From positions 21,309 through 85,308 of the forward strand of contig JBMYSZ010000016.1 in the NCBI GenBank assembly GCA_049603835.1: 64,000 nt of DNA. Reading direction: 5' to 3'. This DNA is from Mangrovicoccus sp049603835 (GTDB lineage Bacteria; Pseudomonadota; Alphaproteobacteria; Rhodobacterales; Rhodobacteraceae). A program made the translations under genes and the position numbers. Shown here in pieces: positions 1 through 8,178 of this stretch. Positions within the stretch are counted from its first letter, which is position 1; every line of letters begins with the position of its first letter. The notes under the pieces were generated by a model. It made no database searches and was not told the DNA's origin. It saw nothing but the letters and a program-made list of their open reading frames with translations.

Positions 1-426
1 GGCACGGCGACGCTGCAAGTTGATCGCGCCAAGAGTTCGCTTTTGGCCCGAACGGATCTGACCAAAGGAGATGTCGAGAAAAGCTATGAGGTGTCCATCA
101 CAACGCTCGACCGCATTATTTCCGGCCGTGATTTGCAAGGACCAGTGGGCATCAAGCTTGATATCGAAGGCTATGAGCTTGAGGCGCTGAAAGGCCTGTG
201 GCGCCAAACCGATAAGGTCGCGTTTTTGATCGCGGAATTGTCCTTGATGGATCGGTTTGAGGACTCTTATAGCTTTGCCGAATTCGTGGCCTTGGCCGAT
301 AAAAAGGGGTTTCGCTTTATGTCCATTCTGAACTCCCCTTGGGCCGCAGCCCCGATGCCGTTTTACGATTGTTTGTTTTTACCAAAACACCACCCGGCTT
401 TTGCGGGCAAAAATAGCGGCTCCTAA
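1..426 (+). CDS. FkbM-family methyltransferase, 3' part (cut by window edge)
   Basis: The frame is open from the first base, so only the last 141 residues are seen. The stretch IKLDIEGYELEALKG (about residues 51-65 of the visible part) is the characteristic acidic motif of the FkbM SAM-dependent O-methyltransferase fold. It is preceded by a short strand and a TTLDRII segment, also usual for the family. Members methylate sugars or small polar substrates, often in glycan or secondary-metabolite loci. The substrate cannot be told here because the left-hand neighbours are missing. A TTG at position 43 could be read as a start, but the homologous segment extends upstream of it, so the gene almost certainly begins outside the window. 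Confidence 0.8.
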   Translation, partial: GTATLQVDRAKSSLLARTDLTKGDVEKSYEVSITTLDRIISGRDLQGPVGIKLDIEGYELEALKGLWRQTDKVAFLIAELSLMDRFEDSYSFAEFVALADKKGFRFMSILNSPWAAAPMPFYDCLFLPKHHPAFAGKNSGS

Positions 427-502
427 AGCTGAGTTCGACGCAACGTTTCCCCTGCCCGCACAATAATTTGCATAATGCCTGCTTGGCGAATGGCCCAGAA
501 CC

Positions 503-519
503 ATGTCTAGATTAGACAT
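503..519. promoter_or_regulatory. Perfect palindrome, candidate operator upstream of the GST-like gene
   Basis: ATGTCTA-GAT-TAGACAT: two perfect 7-bp arms around a 3-bp centre, ending 25 bases before the TTG start of the next gene. The size and position fit a dimeric repressor or activator site. No regulator gene lies beside it, so the binding protein is unknown. Confidence 0.4.
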
Positions 520-544
520 CTGAATTTCCTGGGGAGGGCCGATC

Positions 545-1198
545 TTGGCACTTAAACTCTATTGTTTCGGCGAATCCGGACATTCCTACAAAGCGGCGCT
601 GGCTTTGCAATTATCCGGGCTCGATTGGGAACCGGTTTATGTGGATTTTTTCAACGGCCAAACCCGCGACCCAGACTGGCGCGCCGAGGTGAATGAAATG
701 GGTGAAAGCCCGGTTTTGGACACGGGCAGCCGCAAGATAAGCCAATCTGGCGTGATCCAAATGGAAGTGTCGGAACGCAGCGGGAAATTTGGCGGCACAA
801 CGCCAGAAGAAACCCAGGAAATCCTGCGCTGGATCCTTTGGGATAATGCAAAGCTCAGCACCGTGGCAGGGCCTGCGCGGTTTTTATCCTGCCTGGTTCC
901 CGAAGATAAGCGCCCCGATGCGGCGGTGATCGACTGGCTGAAAAATCGGGTCCTGGCCAGCTATGATATTCTAAACCGCCATCTCGACGGGCGCGACTGG
1001 ATCGTTGGTGACGGGCTGACCAATGCGGATCTGACCTGTTGCGGCTATCTGTTTTACGACGAAGAATTCGGGTTTGACCGAAAAGCTTGGCCGCATATCG
1101 ATGCTTGGCTTGATCGCATTGCCGCGATGCCCGGCTGGAAGCACCCCTATGATCTGATGCCCCCGGCCCATCCGATGAATCAGAAAGGCGCCGCATGA
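545..1198 (+). CDS. Glutathione S-transferase family protein
   Basis: 217 residues, the usual length of a soluble two-domain GST. The N-terminal thioredoxin-like fold begins KLYCFGESGHSYKAALAL. ESPVL near residue 54 provides the cis-proline that binds the glutathione backbone, and the following QSG is the usual serine-containing turn. The C-terminal helical domain holds LTNADLTCCGYLF near residue 157, with the N-capping Asp of the family. The start is TTG, with GGGGAGG upstream. The stop overlaps the ATG of the thiolase gene by four bases (ATGA), so the two are translationally coupled. The substrate is unknown. The link to acyl-CoA genes suggests a role in their conjugate or thioester metabolism, but that is inference. 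Confidence 0.85.
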   Translation: MALKLYCFGESGHSYKAALALQLSGLDWEPVYVDFFNGQTRDPDWRAEVNEMGESPVLDTGSRKISQSGVIQMEVSERSGKFGGTTPEETQEILRWILWDNAKLSTVAGPARFLSCLVPEDKRPDAAVIDWLKNRVLASYDILNRHLDGRDWIVGDGLTNADLTCCGYLFYDEEFGFDRKAWPHIDAWLDRIAAMPGWKHPYDLMPPAHPMNQKGAA

Positions 1199-2406
1199 CC
1201 GAGGCCTATATCTATGATGCGATTCGCAGCCCCCGTGGCAAAGGCCGCAAAGATGGCAGCCTGCATGAGGTCACCTCGGTTCGCTTATCGGCGGTGATGC
1301 TGAATGCGCTGCAAGCCCGCAATGGATTGGCGGGCCATGCGGTGGAAGATGTGATTTGGGGCAATGTCACTCAGGTCGGTGAACAGGGCGGTTGCCTAGC
1401 CCGGACGGCGGTTTTGGCCTCGGATCTGGATGAAAGCATTCCTGGCCTGTCGATCAACCGGTTTTGCGCCAGCGGCATGGAGGCCGTCAATCTGGCGGCT
1501 AATCAGGTCAAAGGCGGTGCCGGTCAGGCCTATATCGCGGGCGGGGTCGAAATGATGGGGCGCGTGCCCATGGGCAGCGATGGCGCGGCGGTGGCGGTTG
1601 ACCCTTCGGTCGCCATGGCGCGCTATTTCGTGCCCCAAGGTATCGCTGCGGATATCATCGCGACCGAATATGGCATTAGTCGCGACCAGGCCGATGCTTA
1701 TGCGGTGCAAAGCCAAAAACGCGCTTATGCGGCTTGGCAGGATCAACGCTTTGCCAAATCACTCGTGCCGGTCACCGATCAAAACGGCCTGACCATTCTG
1801 GCGCGTGACGAAGCCATGCGGCCCGAAACAGATATGCAATCGCTTGGCGCGCTGAAGCCCAGTTTCAAAGATATGGGCGAGGTAATGCCCGGTTTTGATC
1901 AGATCGCTTTGATGAAATACCCGCATCTGGAACGGGTGGAGCATATCCATCATGCCGGAAATAGCTCGGGCATTGTTGACGGTGCGGCGGCTGTGCTGAT
2001 CGGGTCCAAAGATTTCGGCGAGGCCCATGGACTAAAACCCCGCGCCCGCATCCGTCACACGGCAAAGATCGGCACTGACCCGACGATCATGTTGACGGGC
2101 CCGGTCCCTGTCACAGACAAAGTTCTAGCGGAAACTGGCATGGCGATTTCTGACTTTGATCTGATCGAAGTGAACGAGGCTTTCGCCGGTGTCGTTCTAC
2201 GATTTCAGCAGGCCTTTGACCTGCCCGATGACCGGCTTAACGTGAATGGCGGTGCAATCGCTATGGGCCATCCGCTCGGCGCGACTGGAGCAATTATCAT
2301 CGGTACCCTTCTAGATGAACTCGAAAGACAGAACAAAACCCTAGGTTTAGCCACATTATGCATCGCCAGTGGAATGGGCGCAGCCACTGTAATAGAAAGG
2401 GTTTAG
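1195..2406 (+). CDS. fadA: Acetyl-CoA C-acyltransferase (thiolase)
   Basis: 403 residues, a full-length type I/II thiolase. The nucleophilic Cys is C91 in INRFCASGMEAVNLA, VNEAFA is present, the catalytic His lies in NGGAIAMGHPLGATG, and the second active Cys in LCIASGMGAA near the C-terminus. It cleaves 3-ketoacyl-CoA to acetyl-CoA plus a shortened acyl-CoA, and works with the FadJ-like enzyme 1 kb downstream. It overlaps the GST-like gene by four bases. The last 120 bases or so use codons that are rare elsewhere in the window (AGA, AGG, ATA, TTA, CTA, GGA), an abrupt change from the preceding 1.1 kb (see findings). Degradative or biosynthetic specificity cannot be decided from sequence alone; context favours beta-oxidation. 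Confidence 0.92.
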   Translation: MTEAYIYDAIRSPRGKGRKDGSLHEVTSVRLSAVMLNALQARNGLAGHAVEDVIWGNVTQVGEQGGCLARTAVLASDLDESIPGLSINRFCASGMEAVNLAANQVKGGAGQAYIAGGVEMMGRVPMGSDGAAVAVDPSVAMARYFVPQGIAADIIATEYGISRDQADAYAVQSQKRAYAAWQDQRFAKSLVPVTDQNGLTILARDEAMRPETDMQSLGALKPSFKDMGEVMPGFDQIALMKYPHLERVEHIHHAGNSSGIVDGAAAVLIGSKDFGEAHGLKPRARIRHTAKIGTDPTIMLTGPVPVTDKVLAETGMAISDFDLIEVNEAFAGVVLRFQQAFDLPDDRLNVNGGAIAMGHPLGATGAIIIGTLLDELERQNKTLGLATLCIASGMGAATVIERV

Positions 2407-2545
2407 GCAATGTGCCCGGCATGCGCAAATCCTCGCCCATTTACGCACAGGAATGTGACAGAGCATTTGCAGACTAGATCAATTTCGGTAAGGTCCCACT
2501 TGCTCGGTCCGCCCTTCGACCGGCGTTATATGTGGAACAACCCAA

Positions 2546-2968
2546 ATGCGCGACGAGATAGCTTTTCAGGACTTCCTGGAGGATGCATCCGCGTATCTCT
2601 TTGCCGGCGATTTCGACAGTTACGCCGAACTCGCCTGTTTGCCGCTTTGCGTGATCTCAGATCTAGAAACCCGGGTCATCACCACCAGAGAAGAGCTGCA
2701 GACCAGCTTCGACCTCATCCGTCACAGCTTTGGCATCAATCACGTGACGCATTTGATCCGCATACCCCAATATGTGCACCGTCTGACCGACGGGGTTTTG
2801 CTAGGCATTTTCGAAACCCATGTGCAATCCGACGCGCGGCGGGTGGTAGAGCCCTTCGAATCCGCCATTTCTTTGCGCTGGCAAGACGAGCGGTGGAAAG
2901 CCGCCTCGATCATAAACCCCTATTCCAATCTTCATATGCGGCAGCCAGCCACAAAGCCCCTTCCCTAG
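2546..2968 (+). CDS. NTF2/SnoaL-like small protein
   Basis: 140 residues. The pattern resembles the NTF2-like cone fold: an N-terminal helix (FQDFLEDASAYLFAGDFDSYAEL), a short sheet with PLCVISDLETRVI, a THLIRIPQYVHRLTDGVLLGIFETHV strand pair and a closing ISLRWQDERWKAASIINPY strand. Such proteins are small enzymes, isomerases or ligand binders. I cannot name a substrate. It sits between the thiolase and the cupin gene on the same strand, 139 bases after the thiolase stop. A longer frame over the same DNA (2410-3027) has no family features and is rejected. Confidence 0.7.
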   Translation: MRDEIAFQDFLEDASAYLFAGDFDSYAELACLPLCVISDLETRVITTREELQTSFDLIRHSFGINHVTHLIRIPQYVHRLTDGVLLGIFETHVQSDARRVVEPFESAISLRWQDERWKAASIINPYSNLHMRQPATKPLP

Positions 2969-3013
2969 CAGTCGGCAGGCCCCGCAACCCCGTTATTTTG
3001 CAGGGAGGCCGCC

Positions 3014-3499
3014 ATGCCAAAACTTGATTTATCCAAGCTGACGCCCAGAACCGGGTCGATCTATCCTGCGCCTTATGCGGAGCAGATGAAGGGGCGAAGT
3101 TCCTTACGGCTTGGCCAGGCAGGCGGCTTAACCCAATTTGGTGCAAATCTTGTCATTCTGGCGCCGGGGGCACGGTCGTCCTTGCGTCACTGGCATCTCA
3201 ACGAAGACGAATTTGTCATGGTCACCCAAGGCCAGGTTATCTTGCATGATGATTTGGGTGAAACGGTTATGCAGGTCGGCGATTGCGCCGCTTTCCCGGC
3301 CGGGGCGCAAAATGGCCATTGCTTCGAAAACCAAAGCGACCAAGAGGCGCGCTTTCTGGTGGTGGGGACCAAAGCCCCCCGCGAAGAAGCGACCTATTCC
3401 GATATCGATCTAAAAGTGACGCTTGAAAATGGCGAGGCGCGGTTCACCCACAAAGATGGGCGACCCTATGCAGCCTCTGGGGAGGAAAATAATGGCTGA
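3014..3499 (+). CDS. Cupin-domain protein
   Basis: 161 residues with one cupin barrel. Motif 1 is SLRHWHLNEDEFVMVTQG (metal ligands H59, H61, E65). Motif 2 is GDCAAFPAGAQNGHCFEN, with a fourth His ligand near residue 101. A GGGAGG ribosome site precedes the ATG. Family members include mannose-6-phosphate isomerase-like proteins and dioxygenases, so a specific activity cannot be assigned. The last eight bases overlap the start of the FadJ-like gene, and its ribosome site lies inside this gene, so the two are co-translated. Confidence 0.85.
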   Translation: MPKLDLSKLTPRTGSIYPAPYAEQMKGRSSLRLGQAGGLTQFGANLVILAPGARSSLRHWHLNEDEFVMVTQGQVILHDDLGETVMQVGDCAAFPAGAQNGHCFENQSDQEARFLVVGTKAPREEATYSDIDLKVTLENGEARFTHKDGRPYAASGEENNG

Positions 3500-5690
3500 T
3501 TTCACCTATGAGCTCGGCGCCGATGGCGTGGCCGTGATCACCTGGGACGTTCCCGGCAAATCCATGAATGTCATGAGCTTTGAGGGGCTGGCGCTTTTCG
3601 AAGAGCTGATCGATCAAGCCCTTGGGGATGACGCGGTCAAAGGCGTTGTGATCACATCCGGCAAGGACAGTTTCGCCGGTGGCATGGATCTAAATGTGAT
3701 CGCTCAGATGAAGGCCGAAGCCGGCGACGACCCGGCCCGCGGCTTGTTTGAGGGGGTGATGCGTCTGCATGGGCTTTTGCGTAAAGTCGAGCGCGCCGGT
3801 ATGGACCCCAAGACCAAGAAAGGCGGCAAACCCATCGCCGCCGCCCTGCCCGGCACGGCGCTTGGCCTGGGATTGGAAATGCCTTTGGCCTGCCACCGGA
3901 TTTTTGCCGCTGACAATCCTAAGGCAAAAATCGGCCTGCCGGAAATTATGGTCGGCATTTTCCCTGGCGCGGGCGGCACGATGCGCTTGTCGCGGAAATT
4001 GGGGGCAATGGCCGCCTCGCCTCTTTTGCTCGAAGGCAAATTGAACGACCCGAAAAAGGCCAAATCCGCCGGGGTGGTGGATGAGGTCGTGCCGCCATCT
4101 GAGCTGCTGGCCACGGCGAAAGCCTGGGTGCTTTCGGCCTCGGACGCGGATCTGGTCAAACCCTGGGATCAAAAATCGGAAAAAATCCCCGGCGGCGCCC
4201 CCTATCACCCGGCGGGTTTCATGACCTATGTGGGCGCATCCGCCATGGTGAATGGCAAAACCAAGGGCGTTTACCCTGCGGCTAAGGCTCTGCTCTCGGC
4301 TGTGTATGAAGGCGCGCAGGTGGATTTCGACACGGCGCTCAAGATCGAGGCGCGCTGGTTTACCTGGGTTTTGAGGAACCCGTCCTCGGGCGCGATGATC
4401 CGCTCGCTTTTCATCAATAAAGAGGCCTTGGAAAAAGGCGCCAACCGCCCCGAGGCACCAGATCAAAGCGTGAAAAAGCTGGGCGTTCTGGGCGCGGGGA
4501 TGATGGGCGCCGGGATTGCCTATGTTTCGGCCATGGCCGGGATCGAAGTGGTGCTGATCGACCAAAGCCAAGAAAGCGCGGAGCGGGGCAAATCCTATTC
4601 CGAAGGCCTGCTGAAAAAAGCCATCAGCCGCAAGAAATCCACCCCGGAAAAAGCCAAAGCAACCCTGGCTTTGATCACGCCCAGCACCGATTACGCCGCG
4701 CTTGCGGGCTGCGATCTGGTGGTCGAAGCCGTATTCGAAGAGCCCCGCATCAAAGCCGAAGCAACCCAGAAAGCCGAAGCCCATCTGCCGAAAGACGCGG
4801 TTTTTGCCACGAATACCTCGACCCTTCCGATATCGGAGCTCGCCAAAGCCTCGCGCAATGCCGAAGATTTCATCGGCATCCATTTCTTCAGCCCGGTGGA
4901 TAAAATGATGCTGGTGGAGATTATCAAAGGTGCCGAAACCGGCGACCGGGCTGTGGCGAAGGCTTTGGATTTTGTGCGTCAGATCCGCAAAACCCCGATT
5001 GTGGTCAATGATGCCCGCTATTTCTATGCTAATCGCTGCATTCTGCCTTATATCGACGAAGGCGTGCGCATGGTCCGCGATGGGGTGAAACCGGCGCTGG
5101 TGGAAAATGCCGCCAAGCTGGTGGGGATGCCGGTGGGACCGTTGCAACTGATCGATGAGGTCTCGCTTGATCTGGGTGCGAAAATCGCCCGCGCCACCAA
5201 AGCCGCCATGGGCGACGCCTATCCCGCTGATAACACTGATGATGTGATCTTTTGGCTGGAAGAGCTGGGGCGTTTGGGTCGCAAATCCAATGCCGGCTTT
5301 TACGCCTATGATGAGAAAGGCAAGCGCACCGGGCTTTGGTCCGGCCTGGGCGAGCGTTTCGACACATCCGGTCCGCAGCCAGAGCTATCCCAAGTGCAGC
5401 ACCGGCTTTTGATGACCCAATGTCTCGAAGCGGTGCGCGCGCTAGAAGAGGGCGTTTTGATGGATATCCGCGAAGGTGATGTGGCCAGCATTCTGGGCTG
5501 GGGATTTGCGCCTTGGTCCGGCGGCTGCCTCAGTTGGTTGGATATGATCGGTGCCGCCAAAGCGGTGGAAATCTGCGATCAGCTGACCGAGACATTCGGA
5601 GAACGCTTTGCCGCGCCGGATTTACTGCGCAATTTGGCGGAGAAAGGCGAAGGCTTTTATGACCGCTTTCTCCCAGCCCAAGCCGCCTGA
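3492..5690 (+). CDS. fadJ: Enoyl-CoA hydratase / 3-hydroxyacyl-CoA dehydrogenase (two-domain FadJ/FadB alpha subunit)
   Basis: 732 residues. Residues about 1-280 are a crotonase domain with both catalytic glutamates in place: GTALGLGLEMPLACH and LPEIMVGIFPGAGGT. Residues about 325-720 are an NAD-dependent 3-hydroxyacyl-CoA dehydrogenase: the Rossmann motif LGAGMMGAGIAYVSAMAG, the catalytic-His region IHFFSPVDKMMLVEII, and the repeated C-terminal helical domain. It hydrates trans-2-enoyl-CoA and oxidises the product to 3-ketoacyl-CoA, which the thiolase upstream would cleave. The start was moved 69 bases inward to the ATG that follows GGGAGGA. The extended N-terminus only reads out of frame over the cupin gene. 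Confidence 0.95.
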   Translation: MADFTYELGADGVAVITWDVPGKSMNVMSFEGLALFEELIDQALGDDAVKGVVITSGKDSFAGGMDLNVIAQMKAEAGDDPARGLFEGVMRLHGLLRKVERAGMDPKTKKGGKPIAAALPGTALGLGLEMPLACHRIFAADNPKAKIGLPEIMVGIFPGAGGTMRLSRKLGAMAASPLLLEGKLNDPKKAKSAGVVDEVVPPSELLATAKAWVLSASDADLVKPWDQKSEKIPGGAPYHPAGFMTYVGASAMVNGKTKGVYPAAKALLSAVYEGAQVDFDTALKIEARWFTWVLRNPSSGAMIRSLFINKEALEKGANRPEAPDQSVKKLGVLGAGMMGAGIAYVSAMAGIEVVLIDQSQESAERGKSYSEGLLKKAISRKKSTPEKAKATLALITPSTDYAALAGCDLVVEAVFEEPRIKAEATQKAEAHLPKDAVFATNTSTLPISELAKASRNAEDFIGIHFFSPVDKMMLVEIIKGAETGDRAVAKALDFVRQIRKTPIVVNDARYFYANRCILPYIDEGVRMVRDGVKPALVENAAKLVGMPVGPLQLIDEVSLDLGAKIARATKAAMGDAYPADNTDDVIFWLEELGRLGRKSNAGFYAYDEKGKRTGLWSGLGERFDTSGPQPELSQVQHRLLMTQCLEAVRALEEGVLMDIREGDVASILGWGFAPWSGGCLSWLDMIGAAKAVEICDQLTETFGERFAAPDLLRNLAEKGEGFYDRFLPAQAA

Positions 5691-5773
5691 CATGTATCGC
5701 AGTGACGTCATCGATTTCAGGCCGTGAATGGCGAGCCCGTTTTACGCGAAAGGCTTTTGGGCGCGGTGCTTAG

Positions 5774-6403
5774 CTATTTCACCATGCGGTCGACGGTCAG
5801 GCAGGGCTCTTCGAGCGGGCCGCCGAAATCCAATGTGATCACGCTTTCTGCGATGTGATGGCCGGTGCGGGTGTTCAAAAGCACAGCATTAATAGCGCCG
5901 GTCGCATGAGCATCGCCGCCAAAAACCAGCCTCTGGCACAGGGTGAGCCCTGAATAATTGGCGCTCACCCCAATTCCCCCGCAGCAATCCGATCCCATTT
6001 CAGCCACGGTTTGCCCCCAGAGCTGAAGGAAAGCCTGAATCTTGGCCAGTGTTTCTTCACCCTCTCGGCTTGGCCGCAAATGCAGCTCATTCTTTTGTGT
6101 ATCCGCTTGAAACCGGCGGCGGACCGGCTCAAAGGGCACAGTGGCGACGAGCTCTTTGGTCTCGCCGTTAATATCCGTCGTCAGCGGGGTGAAGGTCACG
6201 ATCAGGCTATGGGCCGCGGCGAAATCCTTGGGATAGGATAGGCGCAGCTCGATATTGTCCAGATCGGTCCACAGGAACTCAGTAAGGTCAAAACTGAAAC
6301 TGGCCAAATCCACAGCCGGTTCGGCCTGAGCAGGCGGGGTCAGCAAAAGAGCGGCGGCAAGGGCTATGGTCGTCAGGGCGGCGCGGTGCGAGGAACGGGG
6401 CAT
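5774..6403 (-). CDS. Exported protein of unknown function
   Basis: 209 residues from the ATG at 6403, which follows GGAAAG. The longer frame adds 78 residues with no sensible character. An N-terminal signal peptide is clear: SSHRAALTTIALAAALLL then PPAQA, with cleavage after AQA. The mature part has a GSDCCGGIGVSANYSG segment with paired Cys and a further Cys in TLCQRLVFGGD and EPCLTVDRMVK, so periplasmic disulfides are plausible. I do not recognise a domain. It is convergent with fadJ and divergent from the PhnA-like gene, so it is a single-gene unit. Confidence 0.65.
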   Translation of the reverse strand: MPRSSHRAALTTIALAAALLLTPPAQAEPAVDLASFSFDLTEFLWTDLDNIELRLSYPKDFAAAHSLIVTFTPLTTDINGETKELVATVPFEPVRRRFQADTQKNELHLRPSREGEETLAKIQAFLQLWGQTVAEMGSDCCGGIGVSANYSGLTLCQRLVFGGDAHATGAINAVLLNTRTGHHIAESVITLDFGGPLEEPCLTVDRMVK

Positions 6404-6571
6404 AATGAGTCTTTCCAATATTTTCCTAAAGGACTCATTTGCAGAGTTTCGCATGGTAAAGGCCTGAGTTCCAGTGGCGGTTCGACGACTTGGGAAGGAT
6501 CTCGCAAAGGGGTCGACAGGGGCCGTGAATGAGCGTAGCCGAAACCCAGGATGACCGAGAAAGGCCCAGAA

Positions 6572-7093
6572 ATGAGCTGTGAAATTTGTGCTGCGGATCA
6601 GTCGGTTCGCGCAATGGCTGTCGGCCCAGAAATCCATGGGGCGGGTCAGGCGGATCTATGTGAAACCTGCGCCGCGCAGATCGAAGGGACGCCAGAGCCT
6701 GCCCATTGGCGGTGTTTGGCCGGGTCCATGTGGTCGGAAAACCCAGCCGTGCAGGTTTTGGCTTGGCGGATCTTGGACCGTTTGGCGCCGGAAGAGGCCT
6801 GGGCGCAGGATCTGCTCGATCAGCTTTGGCTAGAAGATGACATCCGCGCCTGGGCCGAAGCGGGGCGCTTTCAGGCAGCTTTGGTGCATCGCGACAGCAA
6901 TGGCACGGTGTTAGAGCAGGGCGATACCGTGACGCTGATCAAAGATCTGCCGGTCAAAGGCGCGGGTTTCACGGCGAAGCGCGGCACGGCGGTGCGCGGT
7001 ATTTCCCTGGTGCCGGACAATGCGGCCCATATCGAAGGCCGGGTAGAGGGGCAGCGCATCGTCATTTTGACTGAGTTTGTGAAAAAGCGATAA
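6572..7093 (+). CDS. PhnA/YjdM-like zinc-ribbon protein
   Basis: 173 residues from the ATG at 6572, with GAAAGG upstream; an ATG at 6551 is an alternative. Two CxxC pairs (CEIC and CETC, within the first 35 residues) make a zinc ribbon. The C-terminal 70 residues are a compact barrel (SNGTVLEQGDTVTLIKDLPV, then KRGTAVRGISLVPDN and VILTEFVKK) typical of the PhnA domain. Despite the name, the family is not part of C-P lyase, and its cellular role is unsettled. No phn genes are near. Confidence 0.75.
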   Translation: MSCEICAADQSVRAMAVGPEIHGAGQADLCETCAAQIEGTPEPAHWRCLAGSMWSENPAVQVLAWRILDRLAPEEAWAQDLLDQLWLEDDIRAWAEAGRFQAALVHRDSNGTVLEQGDTVTLIKDLPVKGAGFTAKRGTAVRGISLVPDNAAHIEGRVEGQRIVILTEFVKKR

Positions 7094-7111
7094 AGCCGGT
7101 CGCATATGTAG

Positions 7112-7130
7112 GATGGGCAATTTGCCCATC
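7112..7130 (+). terminator. Short inverted repeat after the PhnA-like gene
   Basis: GATGGGCAA-T-TTGCCCATC begins 18 bases after the stop codon and is followed by a pyrimidine-rich ATTCTATCTTCC. It is a plausible but weak intrinsic terminator because the T-run is interrupted. Confidence 0.4.
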
Positions 7131-7238
7131 ATTCTATCTTCCTCGCGCATCTGTGATCGGCATCCGATGAAACTTCCCTGAATCTGACACGTTTCTTCTC
7201 ACGAACCGCCCCAAACGGGCCAAATGACGAAGGACAAC

Positions 7239-7655
7239 ATGATGCTTAAACCGATTTTCACCGCCGTTGCCGTGACGACCCTTGCCACTGCAGCTATTGC
7301 CGATGACGATATGTCCCCCGCTGTGAAGGCCATGGACCAATCCGTGGCAAATGGGGTTGTCAGCGCAGAGATGATTTCTGCCGATGAAAATGGTTGGATG
7401 GTCGTGCATCGCACCGATAGCAGCATGAAGCCAGGTCCGGTTGTCGGCTATGCGCCCTTACGAGCTGGCGAAAACACCGATGTAGCCGCGATTCTGACCG
7501 AAGAGGTGATGCCGGGCGATATGCTGATGCTCATGGTGCATAGCGAAGCTGGCGGGATGCAGACCGGTATTTTCGAATATACGCTGGGCGCCAAAGAGGA
7601 TGGCCCAATCCGTGTCGAAGACAAACTCGTGATGGCTACCATCACCGCGAAATAA
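7239..7655 (+). CDS. Exported DUF7282-type protein
   Basis: 138 residues from the ATG at 7239, four bases after GAAGGA. It has a signal peptide (MLKPIFTAVAVTTLATAAIA, cleaved after IA). The mature part carries the pattern VSAEMISADENGWMVVH, then PVVGYAPLRAGENTDV and MLMLMVHSEAG. This resembles the DUF7282 domain known from exported proteins of haloarchaea and marine bacteria. The function is unknown. The mature protein is Met-rich. It stands alone, with its own upstream region of about 140 bases. Confidence 0.7.
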   Translation: MMLKPIFTAVAVTTLATAAIADDDMSPAVKAMDQSVANGVVSAEMISADENGWMVVHRTDSSMKPGPVVGYAPLRAGENTDVAAILTEEVMPGDMLMLMVHSEAGGMQTGIFEYTLGAKEDGPIRVEDKLVMATITAK

Positions 7656-7715
7656 GGTGAAATGCCCCCTGCATGACCCGCGCGCTTCGTCAGATCCGAC
7701 TATGTCGCAGCATTT

Positions 7716-8093
7716 TTAATAAGTTACGCCGCTGGTCAGCATCACATTAGCAAATGGTGTCATATCGCCCGTGCGAATAATCGCGCGGGCATTTTTCAAG
7801 TTTTCTTTCAGGCGCTTATGGCTCATGCGATCGGGTGACAGCCGCTGCGCGAAAGCATCTTCCAACGCGCCATTCACCTCATCGGCGATGCAGCTCGCCT
7901 CAATATGCAGTTCAGTCAAAATTGCGTCGAGAACCGGGAAAAACCCTGGCAAGCCCGGATATACTGACAGATCAATACAATTCACCGAGGGCGGGATCAG
8001 CAAACCCGCATTTGCGACGACAAATATATCGCCTTGGCCAGAGCGCGCCACAAGCGCGCTAAGCTCTGCATTTAAAAGTCCGGTTTTCTTCAT
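7716..8093 (-). CDS. RbsD/FucU-family protein with altered active site
   Basis: 125 residues, aligning along its length with D-ribose pyranase RbsD. It starts MKKTGLLNAELSALVARSGQ and ends with an IIRTGDMTPFANVMLTSGVTY-like tail, where RbsD has IRSGECSPYANIIL. RbsD interconverts pyranose and furanose forms of ribose, and its catalytic His is residue 20. Here residue 20 is Gln. The substrate-binding Asp28 is Asn and the Tyr of the YAN triad is Phe (F114), while the His at 92 is kept. All three changes are read directly from the sequence. The protein may be inactive, or bind a different ligand. It is not next to ribose transport or kinase genes. The ribosome site is weak. Confidence 0.8.
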   Translation of the reverse strand: MKKTGLLNAELSALVARSGQGDIFVVANAGLLIPPSVNCIDLSVYPGLPGFFPVLDAILTELHIEASCIADEVNGALEDAFAQRLSPDRMSHKRLKENLKNARAIIRTGDMTPFANVMLTSGVTY

Positions 8094-8178
8094 ATTTTTC
8101 GGTCCGCGGCGAGTGGTTTACTTCGCTTAGACCGATCAAGCTTAATGGCCGGTTACCTGCCCTTAGGGCGTTATTCGA

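Noticed and set aside
2410..3027. 205-codon plus-strand frame over the NTF2-like gene
   Set aside because: It is Arg-rich, lacks domain character and overlaps a better frame (2546-2968) with coherent fold features.
3690..5147. 485-codon open frame antisense to the FadJ-like gene
   Set aside because: It mirrors the codon bias of the real gene, has a composition rich in His, Arg, Gly and Phe, shows no family motif, and the plus-strand gene has complete active sites.
6572..7093. Phosphonate catabolism function for the PhnA-like protein
   Set aside because: PhnA is a misnomer; the protein is not a C-P lyase part and no phn genes are near.
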